From Pseudoxanthobacter soli DSM 19599 (GTDB lineage Bacteria > Pseudomonadota > Alphaproteobacteria > Rhizobiales > Segnochrobactraceae): a stretch of DNA of 64,000 bases. The notes under the pieces are model-generated. The model had not been told where the DNA came from. It searched no databases and saw nothing but the letters and a program-made list of their open reading frames with translations. A program made the position numbers and the translations under genes. The DNA is taken from positions 1 through 64,000 of the forward strand of contig NZ_FRXO01000004.1 in the NCBI RefSeq assembly GCF_900148505.1. Direction: 5' to 3'. This document shows positions 8,247-17,862 of this stretch, one piece after another (position 1 is the first letter of the stretch; each line of letters begins with the position of its first letter).

Positions 8247-10232
8247 TCAGAACGAGACGACGAGCCTTGCCTGAACCGTGACGGTGCCACGATTGGTGCT
8301 TGGCCCGTTCGTGAGGGCAACACCGGCCACCGCGCCCGCCTGGACGTTGTTGGCGAGGGTGTAGTCGAGCCCGGCGCCGACGCCGACGAGGGTGGTGTCG
8401 GCGTTCTGCTCCAGCGTCGAGAGCGCGTCGAGATTGTAGTTGTGCCCGTAGCCGACATCGACGAAAGCATAGGGAGAGACGGCGTCCTGCAGGGCGCCGA
8501 TAACCGGTGCGTTGAGGCCGAGGCGCCCAAGGGCGGTAAACACCGGCAGGCGGAGCTCGTTGCGCAGCACGAAGCCGCTGTCGACACTGCCGTCGTCAAG
8601 GGTGTAGCCGCGCGTGCCGTAATAGCCACCGATGGCGAGCTGCTCGGTGTCCGGCAGCGCCTGGCCTGCGATCTGGCCGGTGAGGGAGACGTTCCAGAAG
8701 AAGCCGGAGAGCCACGGAATGGCCGCGAGCGGCGTGACCTGGGTAATGTTGCCGAAGATATAGGCGTAGTTGATGTCGGTGACGCGCCCGTTCGAGTAGG
8801 TATTCCACGTTCCGCTGGTATTGCCGCCGACCACGCCGCCGGGATTGACCACGAGGCGCAGGTCGATGGCTGTGGAGCCGTTGTCCGCATGCTGCCAGGA
8901 ACCGCTCCAGCCGGCGATGAGATCGAAGACGCCGGCGCTGCCTTTCGCCACTTCGATGCCCTGGTACCGGGTCTTGCGGGCGGCCCATTTCGGCGCCACG
9001 CCGAAATAGAGGTCGCCCCATCCGGCGAGACCAGCGGCGAGATTCGACACGGCGGAGCGATAGAGGATCGGCAGCTCGAACGTGGTGTTCTGGAAGGTCA
9101 GGATGTCGCCGAGGCTCTCCTGGCTGGTCGCCACGAAGCTTGGGGTGATCTCCAGGGCCTGGCGCGCGAAGGTCGGAATGGCGATGCGGCCGGCGTGGCT
9201 GACATAGTCCGGCCAGTGGGTGCCGGACAGGTTGATGGATGCCGGATCGGAAAAGAGGTTGCCGCTTCCAGTGAGCTGATAGGACAGCGTCAGATCGTGC
9301 AGCGCCTCGATTCCGGCACCGAAGCCGACGAAGTAGCGGTTGAGATCGGTCTCCTTGGTGCCGGTGTTCGACCAGCCGGCAAAGACCTGCCACGGCTTCT
9401 TCCGGGTGACCTCAAGGGTGAGGTCGCTGGCGCCGAGATTGGAGCCCGGCTCGAAGACGCCGTTCAACTGGCGGTATGGGAACCGGTTCAGCCAGTCCAG
9501 ATCCTCGGAGATCTGAGCCGCCTCGATGATCTGGCCTTGCGGCGCTCGCACCGCGTTCACCAGTCCTGCGTCCGCCGTGCCGATCGCAGCCGATCCGCCC
9601 TTGGCTTCAAGGGCCGAAATCTGGTCCTTGACCTGAACCTTGCCGGCGCGGAACGGGACGACGCGCAGCTGCAGCACGCCCGACGTGACTTCCTGCGGGG
9701 GGGCGGTGACGGAGACGAACGGCCGCCCGGCCTGTCGATAGGCCGTCGCGATCGCGGCCTGGGCGTCGGCGACGAGCTTGCGCGACAGCGGCTTGCCGAC
9801 GAACGGGGCGAGAACGGTCTTGAGCCGGTCGGTCGACAGCCCTTCGACGCCCTCGAACGAGAGGCCGGCGGGCGGCCTGGACAGCACGGCATCGTTGAGC
9901 CCGATGACGCGGATACCGGCTACATCGACACCGAGCGGGGAAGCATCTTCGGTCACCGTCGGACCGGTGGAACTGCGCAGTCCGCCGCCGCCGCTCGATA
10001 CGATCGGCGGCAGGTTGCGCTCCACCACGCCGCGCGCCTGCGCCAGCACCGCTTCGGGCATCAGAGTTGCCGCGACGATGGCGGCCGAGCCGAGCAATCC
10101 CGCAACCCGGCTGTGCTGTCCGATCGTTCTGCCTTCGGCCTTCTGCCGGCGCGATCCGTTGCCGGCGCGGCTTGCCAGAGAGCAGCCGGCTAAAGGCTTT
10201 CGGGTTTTGCGAGAGCGATCGTCGGACTTCAT
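8247..10232 (-). CDS. ShlB/FhaC-type two-partner-secretion transporter (TpsB)
   Basis: Outer-membrane Omp85-superfamily pore that exports a TpsA partner. 661 aa from ATG 10232 (a GTG directly upstream would add one residue). The basic N-terminus is long (about 45 residues), followed by a hydrophobic segment ending AVLAQA, so the true start may be further in. A POTRA-type domain (about residues 105-200, with GLSTDRLKTVL and AIATAYRQAGRPF) precedes a beta-barrel with the L6-loop TRGY motif (Omp85 family: VRGY) and the C-terminal phenylalanine typical of outer-membrane proteins. Same strand as the adhesin at 1-5552 but not adjacent, because a plus-strand permease lies between. No other TpsA is visible in the window, so pairing with that adhesin is likely. 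Confidence 0.9.
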   Translation of the reverse strand: MKSDDRSRKTRKPLAGCSLASRAGNGSRRQKAEGRTIGQHSRVAGLLGSAAIVAATLMPEAVLAQARGVVERNLPPIVSSGGGGLRSSTGPTVTEDASPLGVDVAGIRVIGLNDAVLSRPPAGLSFEGVEGLSTDRLKTVLAPFVGKPLSRKLVADAQAAIATAYRQAGRPFVSVTAPPQEVTSGVLQLRVVPFRAGKVQVKDQISALEAKGGSAAIGTADAGLVNAVRAPQGQIIEAAQISEDLDWLNRFPYRQLNGVFEPGSNLGASDLTLEVTRKKPWQVFAGWSNTGTKETDLNRYFVGFGAGIEALHDLTLSYQLTGSGNLFSDPASINLSGTHWPDYVSHAGRIAIPTFARQALEITPSFVATSQESLGDILTFQNTTFELPILYRSAVSNLAAGLAGWGDLYFGVAPKWAARKTRYQGIEVAKGSAGVFDLIAGWSGSWQHADNGSTAIDLRLVVNPGGVVGGNTSGTWNTYSNGRVTDINYAYIFGNITQVTPLAAIPWLSGFFWNVSLTGQIAGQALPDTEQLAIGGYYGTRGYTLDDGSVDSGFVLRNELRLPVFTALGRLGLNAPVIGALQDAVSPYAFVDVGYGHNYNLDALSTLEQNADTTLVGVGAGLDYTLANNVQAGAVAGVALTNGPSTNRGTVTVQARLVVSF

Positions 10233-10404
10233 CACGGCGGGCTTTCAAGAGGTCGGCATCACAACCGGCGTGAGGCTTGACGAGGGAAGATGGCCCGATT
10301 CAGAGCGGGAAGAAAGTGCAATGAGGCAACATGTTGTGAAGTCATGTCGCAATTTCGCCGGCACCTCGCCGCAAGCGTGGCGCGGCCGAATGGAGGTGAC
10401 GCTC

Positions 10405-11085
10405 TCAACTCCCGAGTGTGACGGCGACGTTGACCGCGGCCGCGACGAGAACGGTGTTGAAGAAGAACGACACGATCGAATGCACGAGATTGACGCGACG
10501 CATCGCCGAACTGGTGACATTCGTGTCGGATGTCTGAGCTGTCATGCCGATGACGTAGGCGAAATAGAGGAAGTCGGTGCCGCAGGGCTCGTCTGTGCCC
10601 GGAAAGGCGAGCCCGCCCCGTGGCTTGCGCGGCTTGTCGGGCACTCCGGCGGCATTCAGGCTCGGCTGCCAGTACAGATGCGCGTAGTGGGTCGCCGCCA
10701 TCATGTGGATGGTGAACCAGCCGAGCGGAACCGCCGCGAGCGTCAGCGCCAGCGCGACGCCGCCCGGTTCGGACTTGTTGTTGATGAGCAGAAATAGCGA
10801 CGCCACGGCGACCACGATGGCAGCGAACGTGACGAGGAAGATGATCCACACCGGCTCGTCGGATGCCGCGGCATGCCGCTTGAGATAAGACGGCGTCATG
10901 CGCGGCACGCCGATGCCGGTGAGCACCAGATAGACGACGAAGAAGGCGTTGGCGGACACCGGCACAGCCAGTTCTCGCCGCATCAGCCATGCGGCGAAGA
11001 AGCCGGCCGCCGCGCAGAGCGCGGCGATATAGAACGGCACATGGCGCCTGAACGGAAGACTGAATCCGCCGCTTCCGCTTGCCAA
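10405..11085 (-). CDS. DUF1345 family integral membrane protein
   Basis: 226 aa with four to five hydrophobic segments. The conserved DUF1345 features are present: HMMAATHYAHLYW near residue 130, and GTDFLYFAYVIGMTAQTSDTNV near 175. Function unknown in the family. It starts ten bases after the stop of the formaldehyde dehydrogenase gene on the same strand, so they are probably co-transcribed, but no functional link is known. Confidence 0.85.
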   Translation of the reverse strand: MASGSGGFSLPFRRHVPFYIAALCAAAGFFAAWLMRRELAVPVSANAFFVVYLVLTGIGVPRMTPSYLKRHAAASDEPVWIIFLVTFAAIVVAVASLFLLINNKSEPGGVALALTLAAVPLGWFTIHMMAATHYAHLYWQPSLNAAGVPDKPRKPRGGLAFPGTDEPCGTDFLYFAYVIGMTAQTSDTNVTSSAMRRVNLVHSIVSFFFNTVLVAAAVNVAVTLGS

Positions 11086-11095
11086 CGCCGTTGCC

Positions 11096-12208
<1,113 letters not shown>

Positions 12209-12301
12209 GTCGATCTCCTTGTCGGTGGTCCGCGGCGGCCGTTGTTCGCGTCCGCGCCGGCTCGGCCGCCGGTGGCGCGGATCCCTGTTCCCTCAGCGTG
12301 T

Positions 12302-12348
12302 TTAGAGCATCCCGGGTCGAAGTGCGAAGCGGTTTTGGAAGCATCCGA
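12302..12348. repeat. Partial palindromic-repeat-like sequence
   Basis: Begins TTTAGAGCATCCCGG and contains GAAGTGCGAAGCGGTTTTGG, wording typical of abundant Hyphomicrobiales intergenic palindromes. Only one side is recognisable, and it is not a full copy of the 116-bp repeat. It lies between two divergent gene starts. Confidence 0.3.
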
Positions 12349-12460
12349 ATGTGGGCGTCGCGCTTTCTGCGGGGGCCCGGATGCCCTTATGTAGACCTCC
12401 GAGGAAGCCGTCGATTCGAGCGGCAAGCCGTCCGCCGGCGGCGGACAGAGGGAGAAACGC

Positions 12461-12985
12461 ATGCCGATCTACGCCCTTGACGAGGTGGTCCCCGATATCG
12501 CCGCAGATGTCGCCTGGATCGCGCCGGATGCTGTGGTGGCGGGCAATGTCCGGATTGCGACCGATGCGAGCATCTGGTTTGGGGCCGTGCTGCGCGGCGA
12601 CAACGAGCGCATCGACATCGGCCGCGGCGCGAACATCCAGGACGGGTGCGTGCTTCACACCGATCCCGGCAAGCCGCTGACGGTCGGCGAGCATTGCACC
12701 ATCGGCCACCGCGCCATCCTGCACGGCTGCACGATCGGCCCGCAGTCGCTCGTCGGCATGGGCGCGACGATCCTGAATGGCGCCGTCATCGGTCGCAATT
12801 GCATCATCGGTGCCAATGCGCTGGTGACGGAGGGAAAGGTCATTCCGGACAACAGCCTGGTCGTCGGCGCTCCCGGCCGCGTGGTGCGGGAACTCGATGC
12901 CAAAGCCGCCGCGGAACTTCTCGCCTCGGCCGAGCACTATGTCCGCAACGGACGCCGGTTCTCGGCCGGGCTTCGGTCCGTCTGA
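12461..12985 (+). CDS. Gamma-class carbonic anhydrase family protein (left-handed beta-helix)
   Basis: 174 aa hexapeptide-repeat protein of the YrdA/CaiE/gamma-CA group. Successive six-residue turns run through residues 10-140 (for example [36 protein letters not shown]). Histidines in [19 protein letters not shown] match the trimer-interface metal ligands of the family. ATG 12461 follows AGGGAGAAACGC. Many members show weak or no carbonic anhydrase activity, so the reaction is not certain. Monocistronic by spacing. Confidence 0.88.
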   Translation: MPIYALDEVVPDIAADVAWIAPDAVVAGNVRIATDASIWFGAVLRGDNERIDIGRGANIQDGCVLHTDPGKPLTVGEHCTIGHRAILHGCTIGPQSLVGMGATILNGAVIGRNCIIGANALVTEGKVIPDNSLVVGAPGRVVRELDAKAAAELLASAEHYVRNGRRFSAGLRSV

Positions 12986-13055
12986 GGACATGAGGGCCGG
13001 GAAGTCGCCGTTTCCCACCGCCCGCCCGGTGCGGTGACGGGTAAGGAGAAGCCAG

Positions 13056-13511
13056 ATGCAGCGCGTGACGATCACCCTCGACGACGATCTGATGGCGGAG
13101 ATCGACGCCTTCATGTCAGCGCGCGGATACGGCAACCGGTCGGAAGCGATCCGCGATCTGGTCCGGGCCGGTTTCGGTGAACTCGGAACGGGTGGTGACG
13201 ACGACCGGCCCTGCGTCGCGGCGCTGGTCTATGTGTTCGATCACGAACGGCGTGATCTGGCCCGGCGACTGACCAATGCCCACCACGACCATCACGATCT
13301 CTCGCTCGCCACCACGCACGTTCATCTCGATGCGGAAACCTGCATGGAGGTGGCGTTGTTGCGAGGGGCGGTGGGCGAGGTCAGGCATTTCGCCGATCAC
13401 GTGATGGCCGAACGCGGCGTGCGCCACGGCCGGCTGGTGACGGTGCCGGCGGATGACGCGGGCGGCACCGAAACCGGACAGCCGCGTCACGACCATTCCC
13501 ACAGCGATTGA
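13056..13511 (+). CDS. nikR: Nickel-responsive transcriptional regulator NikR
   Basis: Ribbon-helix-helix repressor that binds DNA when loaded with nickel. 151 aa. N-terminal RHH domain (residues 1-45: RVTITLDDDLMAEID, NRSEAIRDLVRAG), then an ACT-like nickel domain. The high-affinity site is recognisable as HxH followed by Cys (THVHLDAETCMEV, with upstream HHDHHD supplying the other histidine). The C-terminus ends in an unusual histidine-bearing tail (RHDHSHSD). No nikABCDE, urease or hydrogenase gene is in the window, so its target is elsewhere. Ribosome site AAGGAGAAG before ATG 13056. Confidence 0.93.
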   Translation: MQRVTITLDDDLMAEIDAFMSARGYGNRSEAIRDLVRAGFGELGTGGDDDRPCVAALVYVFDHERRDLARRLTNAHHDHHDLSLATTHVHLDAETCMEVALLRGAVGEVRHFADHVMAERGVRHGRLVTVPADDAGGTETGQPRHDHSHSD

Positions 13512-13562
13512 CGAGCCGGCGGGCTCCGTCATCCGCCGGTCTGTCGCCCGTTTCGGCCGGGC

Positions 13563-14207
13563 TCAGCCAGCCTTGAGCGCACTCCATGCGGAGACGAAAG
13601 CCGCCGCCGCCGTGCCGACGTCTGCGGCCGACATTCCGGGCTTGTAGACGGCCGAGCCGAGGCCGAAACCCGCGGCTCCGGCATCCAGATAAGGCTTCAT
13701 GTTCGAAGGCGTGATGCCGCCCACCGGCAGCATCCGCGTTCCTTTCGGCAGCACGGCCTTGATGGCCTTGACCACCGGCGGACTGATCATCTCGGCCGGA
13801 AACAGCTTCAACGCCGAGGCACCGGCCGCGAGCGCGGCGAAGGCCTCGGTCGGTGTCGCCACGCCCGGCGTGCAGATCAGGCCGGCGGCCGCCGCGGCGG
13901 CGATCACGGCGGTGTCGGCGTGGGGCATCACGACGAGATCCGCGCCGATGTCGGCGAGCTTGCCGACCTGCGCGACCTCGAGCACCGTGCCGGCGCCGAC
14001 GATGGCATCGGCCGGCAGCAGCCTGCGCACCTTCTCGATGCTGACGAAAGGCTCCGGTGAATTGAGCGGAACCTCGATCAGCCGGAAACCGGCCTCGTAG
14101 AGAGCGGACGTGATCCCCTCGGCTTCATCCGGCCGCAGGCCGCGCAGGATGGCGACGAGAGGCAGGCGGGAGAACGCGCCGTCGAAGCGGTCGGAAATCG
14201 CTGTCAT
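13563..14207 (-). CDS. dgoA: 2-dehydro-3-deoxy-6-phosphogalactonate aldolase
   Basis: Class I aldolase splitting 2-keto-3-deoxy-6-phosphogalactonate into pyruvate and glyceraldehyde-3-phosphate. 214 aa KDPG/KDPGal fold. Motifs: LVAILRGLRPDEA (residue 15), IEVPLNSPEP (40), GAGTVLEV, the Schiff-base lysine segment ALKLFPAE (about 135) and VGGITPSN (160). ATG 14207 is chosen because the family begins about nine residues before LVAILRG. An in-frame ATG at 14222 inside a tandem duplication is also possible. Directly follows dgoK on the same strand. Confidence 0.93.
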   Translation of the reverse strand: MTAISDRFDGAFSRLPLVAILRGLRPDEAEGITSALYEAGFRLIEVPLNSPEPFVSIEKVRRLLPADAIVGAGTVLEVAQVGKLADIGADLVVMPHADTAVIAAAAAAGLICTPGVATPTEAFAALAAGASALKLFPAEMISPPVVKAIKAVLPKGTRMLPVGGITPSNMKPYLDAGAAGFGLGSAVYKPGMSAADVGTAAAAFVSAWSALKAG

Positions 14208-14235
14208 GGAAGCACCTGTCATGGAAGCACCTGTC
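14206..14235 (-). repeat. 15-bp tandem duplication at the dgoK/dgoA junction
   Basis: The unit ATGGAAGCACCTGTC (plus strand) occurs twice in a row. On the minus strand each copy supplies an AGGTG Shine-Dalgarno-like sequence five bases before an ATG, so dgoA has two stacked, in-frame initiation sites. The dgoK stop (14236-14234) reaches into the second copy. Confidence 0.9.
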
Positions 14236-15217
14236 AGAAATGCGCCGGCTGGCCGGCGACGAGGCCCGCGGCGACGGCAAACTGGAACAGCCCGGTGGGC
14301 GCGGTGTTTTCGAGCACGGCGGCAGGGCTGACCTCGAACGCGGCGAGGGCATTCTGATAGCGGCGGCAGAGTGCGCCATCGCCGATGAGCACCAGCGGTG
14401 CGCCCGGCGTGTGTGCGAGATGCGCGAGGCCGGACACCAGTTCCTGCCCGATCAGAAGGCCGGAGAGATAATCCGGCAGCGCTGCGTGAGGAAGACGGCC
14501 GGTGAGGCCGAGCGTGCGGGTCGCGAACAGCTGGTGCGGCAGGTCGCCGGGACCGCCCTTGCGCGCATCGGCGAGGCCGCGGGAGAAGCCGGAGCCGTCC
14601 GTCTCGCGAATACCGTCCGTCGGCATCAGGCGGCCGAGGATGGAATGGCGGGATAGAACGGCGAACAACTCGCCGGTCATGTAGCTGACGAAGGACACGA
14701 TGCGCCCGTCTTCGATGAACGCCCACTTCGAATGGGTGCCCGGCAACACGACGCAGGCGCGTGCCGAAAGCTCGGGATGAAGCGCGAGCGCGCCCGCGAT
14801 CTGGATTTCCTCGCCCCGCATCACGTCCGGCGTTCCGTCGGCCGGATCGTAGAGCACGCCGGGCGCGATACGGATATCGGGGCCAAGACCGCTCTTCACG
14901 ACTGCCGCCTGGCGGGCGAGCGCGGAGATGTCGGCCGGACAGGTGATATAGGGCGCTTCCGTCCAACCCTGGGCGCTGCCGACCATACCGCCGGCGACCA
15001 CGGGCAGGTGTGGCCAGCGCGCGATGTCATCCCCGCACAGCGCCCGGAAGGCCGCCTCGAAGCCGCGGACGCCCGGCTCCGGCAGGTTCTGGATGCCGTG
15101 AGCACTGCTCCGTTCGCGCAGCACGACGCCGTGCGCATCCATCAGGAACGCGCGCAGGCTGGATGTGCCCCAGTCGAGCGCCAGCAGCACGGGCTGCACC
15201 TCGTCGTCAGTCGTCAT
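14234..15217 (-). CDS. dgoK: 2-dehydro-3-deoxygalactonokinase
   Basis: Phosphorylates 2-keto-3-deoxygalactonate with ATP, the step before DgoA. 327 aa. Sugar-kinase fold with N-terminal phosphate loop LLALDWGTSSLRAFLMD (residue 11), GGMVGSAQGW (75), the DgoK-typical LPGTHSKWAFIEDGRI (about 145) and C-terminal LIGDGALCRRY. Start at ATG 15217 overlaps the regulator's stop in an ATGA arrangement, implying translational coupling. An in-frame ATG at 15229 would add four residues. Confidence 0.93.
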   Translation of the reverse strand: MTTDDEVQPVLLALDWGTSSLRAFLMDAHGVVLRERSSAHGIQNLPEPGVRGFEAAFRALCGDDIARWPHLPVVAGGMVGSAQGWTEAPYITCPADISALARQAAVVKSGLGPDIRIAPGVLYDPADGTPDVMRGEEIQIAGALALHPELSARACVVLPGTHSKWAFIEDGRIVSFVSYMTGELFAVLSRHSILGRLMPTDGIRETDGSGFSRGLADARKGGPGDLPHQLFATRTLGLTGRLPHAALPDYLSGLLIGQELVSGLAHLAHTPGAPLVLIGDGALCRRYQNALAAFEVSPAAVLENTAPTGLFQFAVAAGLVAGQPAHF

Positions 15218-16086
15218 CGACGCCTCCATCCCAATTCCCCGGATATCGCCTCGGCGACGGCGCGAACGGCCGGCGCGACCTCGTCCATGCGCTGCTCGCT
15301 CATGAATGGGGCTGCGCTGGCGACGCTCAGCGCCGCCACCACGCGTCCCGAGGCATCGCGCAGCGGCGCGGCGACGCAGCGGATGCCGATCTCGTTTTCC
15401 TCCCGGTCGAACACGATGTCGCGCTCGCGCGCGGTCAGCATGTCGCGACTGTAGTCTTCCCACGCCGGCAGGCGCGGCCCGGTGTCGTCAACGCCGGCTC
15501 GGGCCAGCGCCGCATCATAAAGAGCCTGCCAGCGATCCGGATCCATGCCGAGCATCAGTGCCCGGCCGACACCGGTGCTCGCAAGCGGCATGCGGGAGCC
15601 GACCCGCGAGCGCATTTCGAGCCCTCGCCGACCCGGGACCTTGGCGAGATAGACGACATCCGGCCCTTCGATGGTGCCGACGTGGACCGTGTCGCCGACC
15701 TCGTGAGCGAGCCGCTCGCAATGAGGCAGGACGAGCGCCACGAGCGGGCGCTGCTCCAGCGCCTTGTCGCCGAGCCCGATCAGTTTCGATCCGAGGAAAT
15801 AGCCGTGATGGGGAATTTGATGCAGGTAGCCGGCGGCCACGAGGGCGCCGAGCATCCTGTGGGTCGTGCTTCGGGGCGTACCGAGCCGAGCCGAAAGGCC
15901 CTGAACGTCGCGGACGCCATCTGCTACGCATTCGAGCAGGGTCAGGCCGCGAAGCAGCGTCTGCGCGCCGGCAGGTTGCGAGCCGTCGCCTTCCGACGGC
16001 CCGTTTCGCGAGGCCAGCGTCGCCTGCGATGAACGCGGGTGCGGGTTGCGCGTTCGCGCAGGCGTCCCTTGCCCTTCATCGTTCAT
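15214..16086 (-). CDS. IclR family transcriptional regulator of the dgo operon
   Basis: 290 aa. A disordered, basic N-terminal extension of about 40 residues precedes the IclR winged helix (residues 45-100: RGLTLLECVADG...LGTPRSTTHRMLGAL) and the effector-binding GAF-like domain (about 115-285; SRMPLASTGVGRALM, then GIRCVAAPLRDASGRVVAALSVA). It is the first gene of an iclR-dgoK-dgoA unit with overlapping junctions, so it probably senses galactonate or a keto-deoxy intermediate. Galactonate operons are more often controlled by GntR-type DgoR. Galactonate dehydratase and uptake genes are not in the window. Confidence 0.88.
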   Translation of the reverse strand: MNDEGQGTPARTRNPHPRSSQATLASRNGPSEGDGSQPAGAQTLLRGLTLLECVADGVRDVQGLSARLGTPRSTTHRMLGALVAAGYLHQIPHHGYFLGSKLIGLGDKALEQRPLVALVLPHCERLAHEVGDTVHVGTIEGPDVVYLAKVPGRRGLEMRSRVGSRMPLASTGVGRALMLGMDPDRWQALYDAALARAGVDDTGPRLPAWEDYSRDMLTARERDIVFDREENEIGIRCVAAPLRDASGRVVAALSVASAAPFMSEQRMDEVAPAVRAVAEAISGELGWRRR

Positions 16087-16287
16087 GACAGACCGCCCCG
16101 CTCAGCGCCGTGTTGTCGGCTTGCTTAAGGGCAGGGGAGGTGTGTGTCAAATAGCGAACGCAGTGTCCAAATAGTGAGACCGCATCGCCTTTTCCGCCGC
16201 GTTGCAGCAGCGTGCTGCCGCCGAGCATTCACGCCCGCGCGTACCTAAGCCGGCGAACCGGCGAGGAAATAACGCGCAGTGGGCGTA

Positions 16288-16461
16288 TCAGAACCGGTCC
16301 GGGAAGCGCTCCGGCATGATGCCGAGCACGCGCAGCGTCCGGGCATCGGGCTTGGTGTGAACGCGCACTGCCTGCGCGGACGCGACTGCGGCGTCGAACA
16401 CGCCGATCGCCTCCTGCACCACATCGACGGCCCGGCGGAACGAAGAGCCAAGGCGGGACAT
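16288..16461 (-). CDS. Small conserved-looking hypothetical protein (57 aa)
   Basis: 57 aa from ATG 16461, preceded by a strong ribosome site (GAGGAGATTGTT-ATG), which is the main evidence that it is real. It has an amphipathic stretch (SSFRRAVDVVQEAIGVFDAAVASA) and a C-terminal PDARTLRVLGIMPERF motif that I associate with short Hyphomicrobiales proteins of unknown function. No signal peptide. Stands alone between the dgo and ssu operons. Confidence 0.6.
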   Translation of the reverse strand: MSRLGSSFRRAVDVVQEAIGVFDAAVASAQAVRVHTKPDARTLRVLGIMPERFPDRF

Positions 16462-16757
16462 AACAATCTCCTCTCGTTTGCTGCGTTGCAATATGGCCAG
16501 CCTGTCGCCTGTCACAAGCGCGGCCATGGCAATGCTGTTCTCCGCATTTTGCAGGGCAGTCGTCTGCGGTGCCGGTGGCGCGTCGTCATTCCGGAGTGGT
16601 GAGAACAGACATTCCGATAATTCGATCGCACGGAGAATGGGTCGGTCAGAACCGCGGTGTTTTGGAATTATATTTTCTCGATAGATTTAGTATAATTTTC
16701 TAGCCTGACCGCAGCATTGAAGGGCGCATCGCCGCCCGGCCGGATCGAGGGTTGGAC
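16462..16757. other. Intergenic region upstream of ssuA
   Basis: Roughly 300 bases between the divergent small ORF and ssuA. The last third is distinctly AT-rich and holds the probable ssu promoter. Nothing else recognised. Confidence 0.5.
16661..16702 (+). promoter_or_regulatory. Probable ssu operon promoter with direct repeats
   Basis: A perfect TATAAT lies at 16691-16696 in an AT-rich island, about 60 bases before the ssuA ATG. No good -35 sits 17 bases upstream, which suggests an activator-dependent promoter. Two near-repeats, TATATTTTCT (16670-16679) and TATAATTTTCT (16691-16701), could be an activator or repressor site. Sulfur-starvation control by a CysB-like protein would be usual, but no site can be named. 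Confidence 0.4.
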
Positions 16758-17714
16758 ATGAGACTGAAGCATGGATTGATGGGCGCGCTCCTGGTGGCGG
16801 TGGCGGCGATGAGTTCGGTGGCTGCCACGGCCGCGGAGCCGCTGAAGGAGATTCGTCTCGGCTTTCAGAAGACCAGCCTGCCGGTGATCGCCCAGCAGCA
16901 GAAGCTCGTCGAGAAGAGCTTCGAGAAGGACGGCGTTGCGGTGAGATGGGTCGAGTTTGCCGCCGGACCGCCGCTGGTGGAGGCGCTGAACGTCGGCTCT
17001 ATCGATCTCGGCTGGACGGGCGACGCCCCTCCGATCTTCGGGCAGGCGGCCGGTGCGAACTTTGTCTATGTCGCCGCGCTGCCGTCGAACGGGGCGGGTG
17101 AGGCGATCTTCGTCAAGCCGGACTCGCCGATCAAGACGCTCGCCGACCTCAAGGGCAAGAAGGTGGGCGTCACCAAGGGCTCCAGCGCGCAGAACCTGCT
17201 CGCAGCGGCGCTTGAAAAGGCCGGTGTTCCCTATGCGGAGATCACGCCGGTCTATCTCAGCCCGGCCGATGCCGGCGCCGCCTTCGCCAGCGACAAGATC
17301 GATGCATGGGCGGTGTGGGATCCGTTCTTCGCCATCGCCGAGACGCGCTTCCATCCCCGCGTGCTGACGACGACCAAGGCCGAGCTCAACGTCAACACCT
17401 ATTTCCTCGCCAACAAGACGTTCGCCGCCGAGCATCCGGCCGCCGTCACCACGGTCATCGACGACCTGAAGGCAGCCGCCGCATGGGCCGACGCCAATCG
17501 CGACAAGGTGGCCGAGGCGCTGCACGAGGTGACGGGCGTGCCGCTCGAGGCGCAGACCATCGCTGCCAACCGGCAGGTGTTCGGCATCTATCCGCTGACG
17601 CCCGAGATCATCGCGGAGCAGCAGAAGACGGCCGATCGGTTCGCCTCCCTCGGTCTCATCCCGAAAAAGATCGTCGTCACCGAAGCGGTTTGGACCCCGC
17701 CGTCGGGCAACTGA
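16758..17714 (+). CDS. ssuA: Aliphatic sulfonate ABC transporter, substrate-binding protein
   Basis: Periplasmic binding protein delivering alkanesulfonates to SsuBC. 318 aa from ATG 16758 with GAGGG nine bases upstream; a TTG at 16752 is less likely. Signal peptide of about 25 residues ending ATAAEP. SsuA/TauA-type motifs: [48 protein letters not shown] and the typical [11 protein letters not shown] near residue 190. First gene of ssuADCB. Confidence 0.93.
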   Translation: MRLKHGLMGALLVAVAAMSSVAATAAEPLKEIRLGFQKTSLPVIAQQQKLVEKSFEKDGVAVRWVEFAAGPPLVEALNVGSIDLGWTGDAPPIFGQAAGANFVYVAALPSNGAGEAIFVKPDSPIKTLADLKGKKVGVTKGSSAQNLLAAALEKAGVPYAEITPVYLSPADAGAAFASDKIDAWAVWDPFFAIAETRFHPRVLTTTKAELNVNTYFLANKTFAAEHPAAVTTVIDDLKAAAAWADANRDKVAEALHEVTGVPLEAQTIAANRQVFGIYPLTPEIIAEQQKTADRFASLGLIPKKIVVTEAVWTPPSGN

Positions 17715-17862
17715 CGCTCGGTCCCTGCGACAGCAGCCGGCGCCGCCCAGCGGCGGGGCCGGCCATCACGAAGACCATGCCGGTTCGCGGCAGTTTCCCC
17801 ATGGCAGCAGACGGTCCCGAGGACGCGAGCGCTGCCGTCACGATTCAAACGAGGTGTTCGCC

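Noticed and set aside
8442-10193. 583-codon plus-strand frame opposite tpsB
   Set aside because: Antisense shadow of the transporter; composition-driven, with no recognisable domain.
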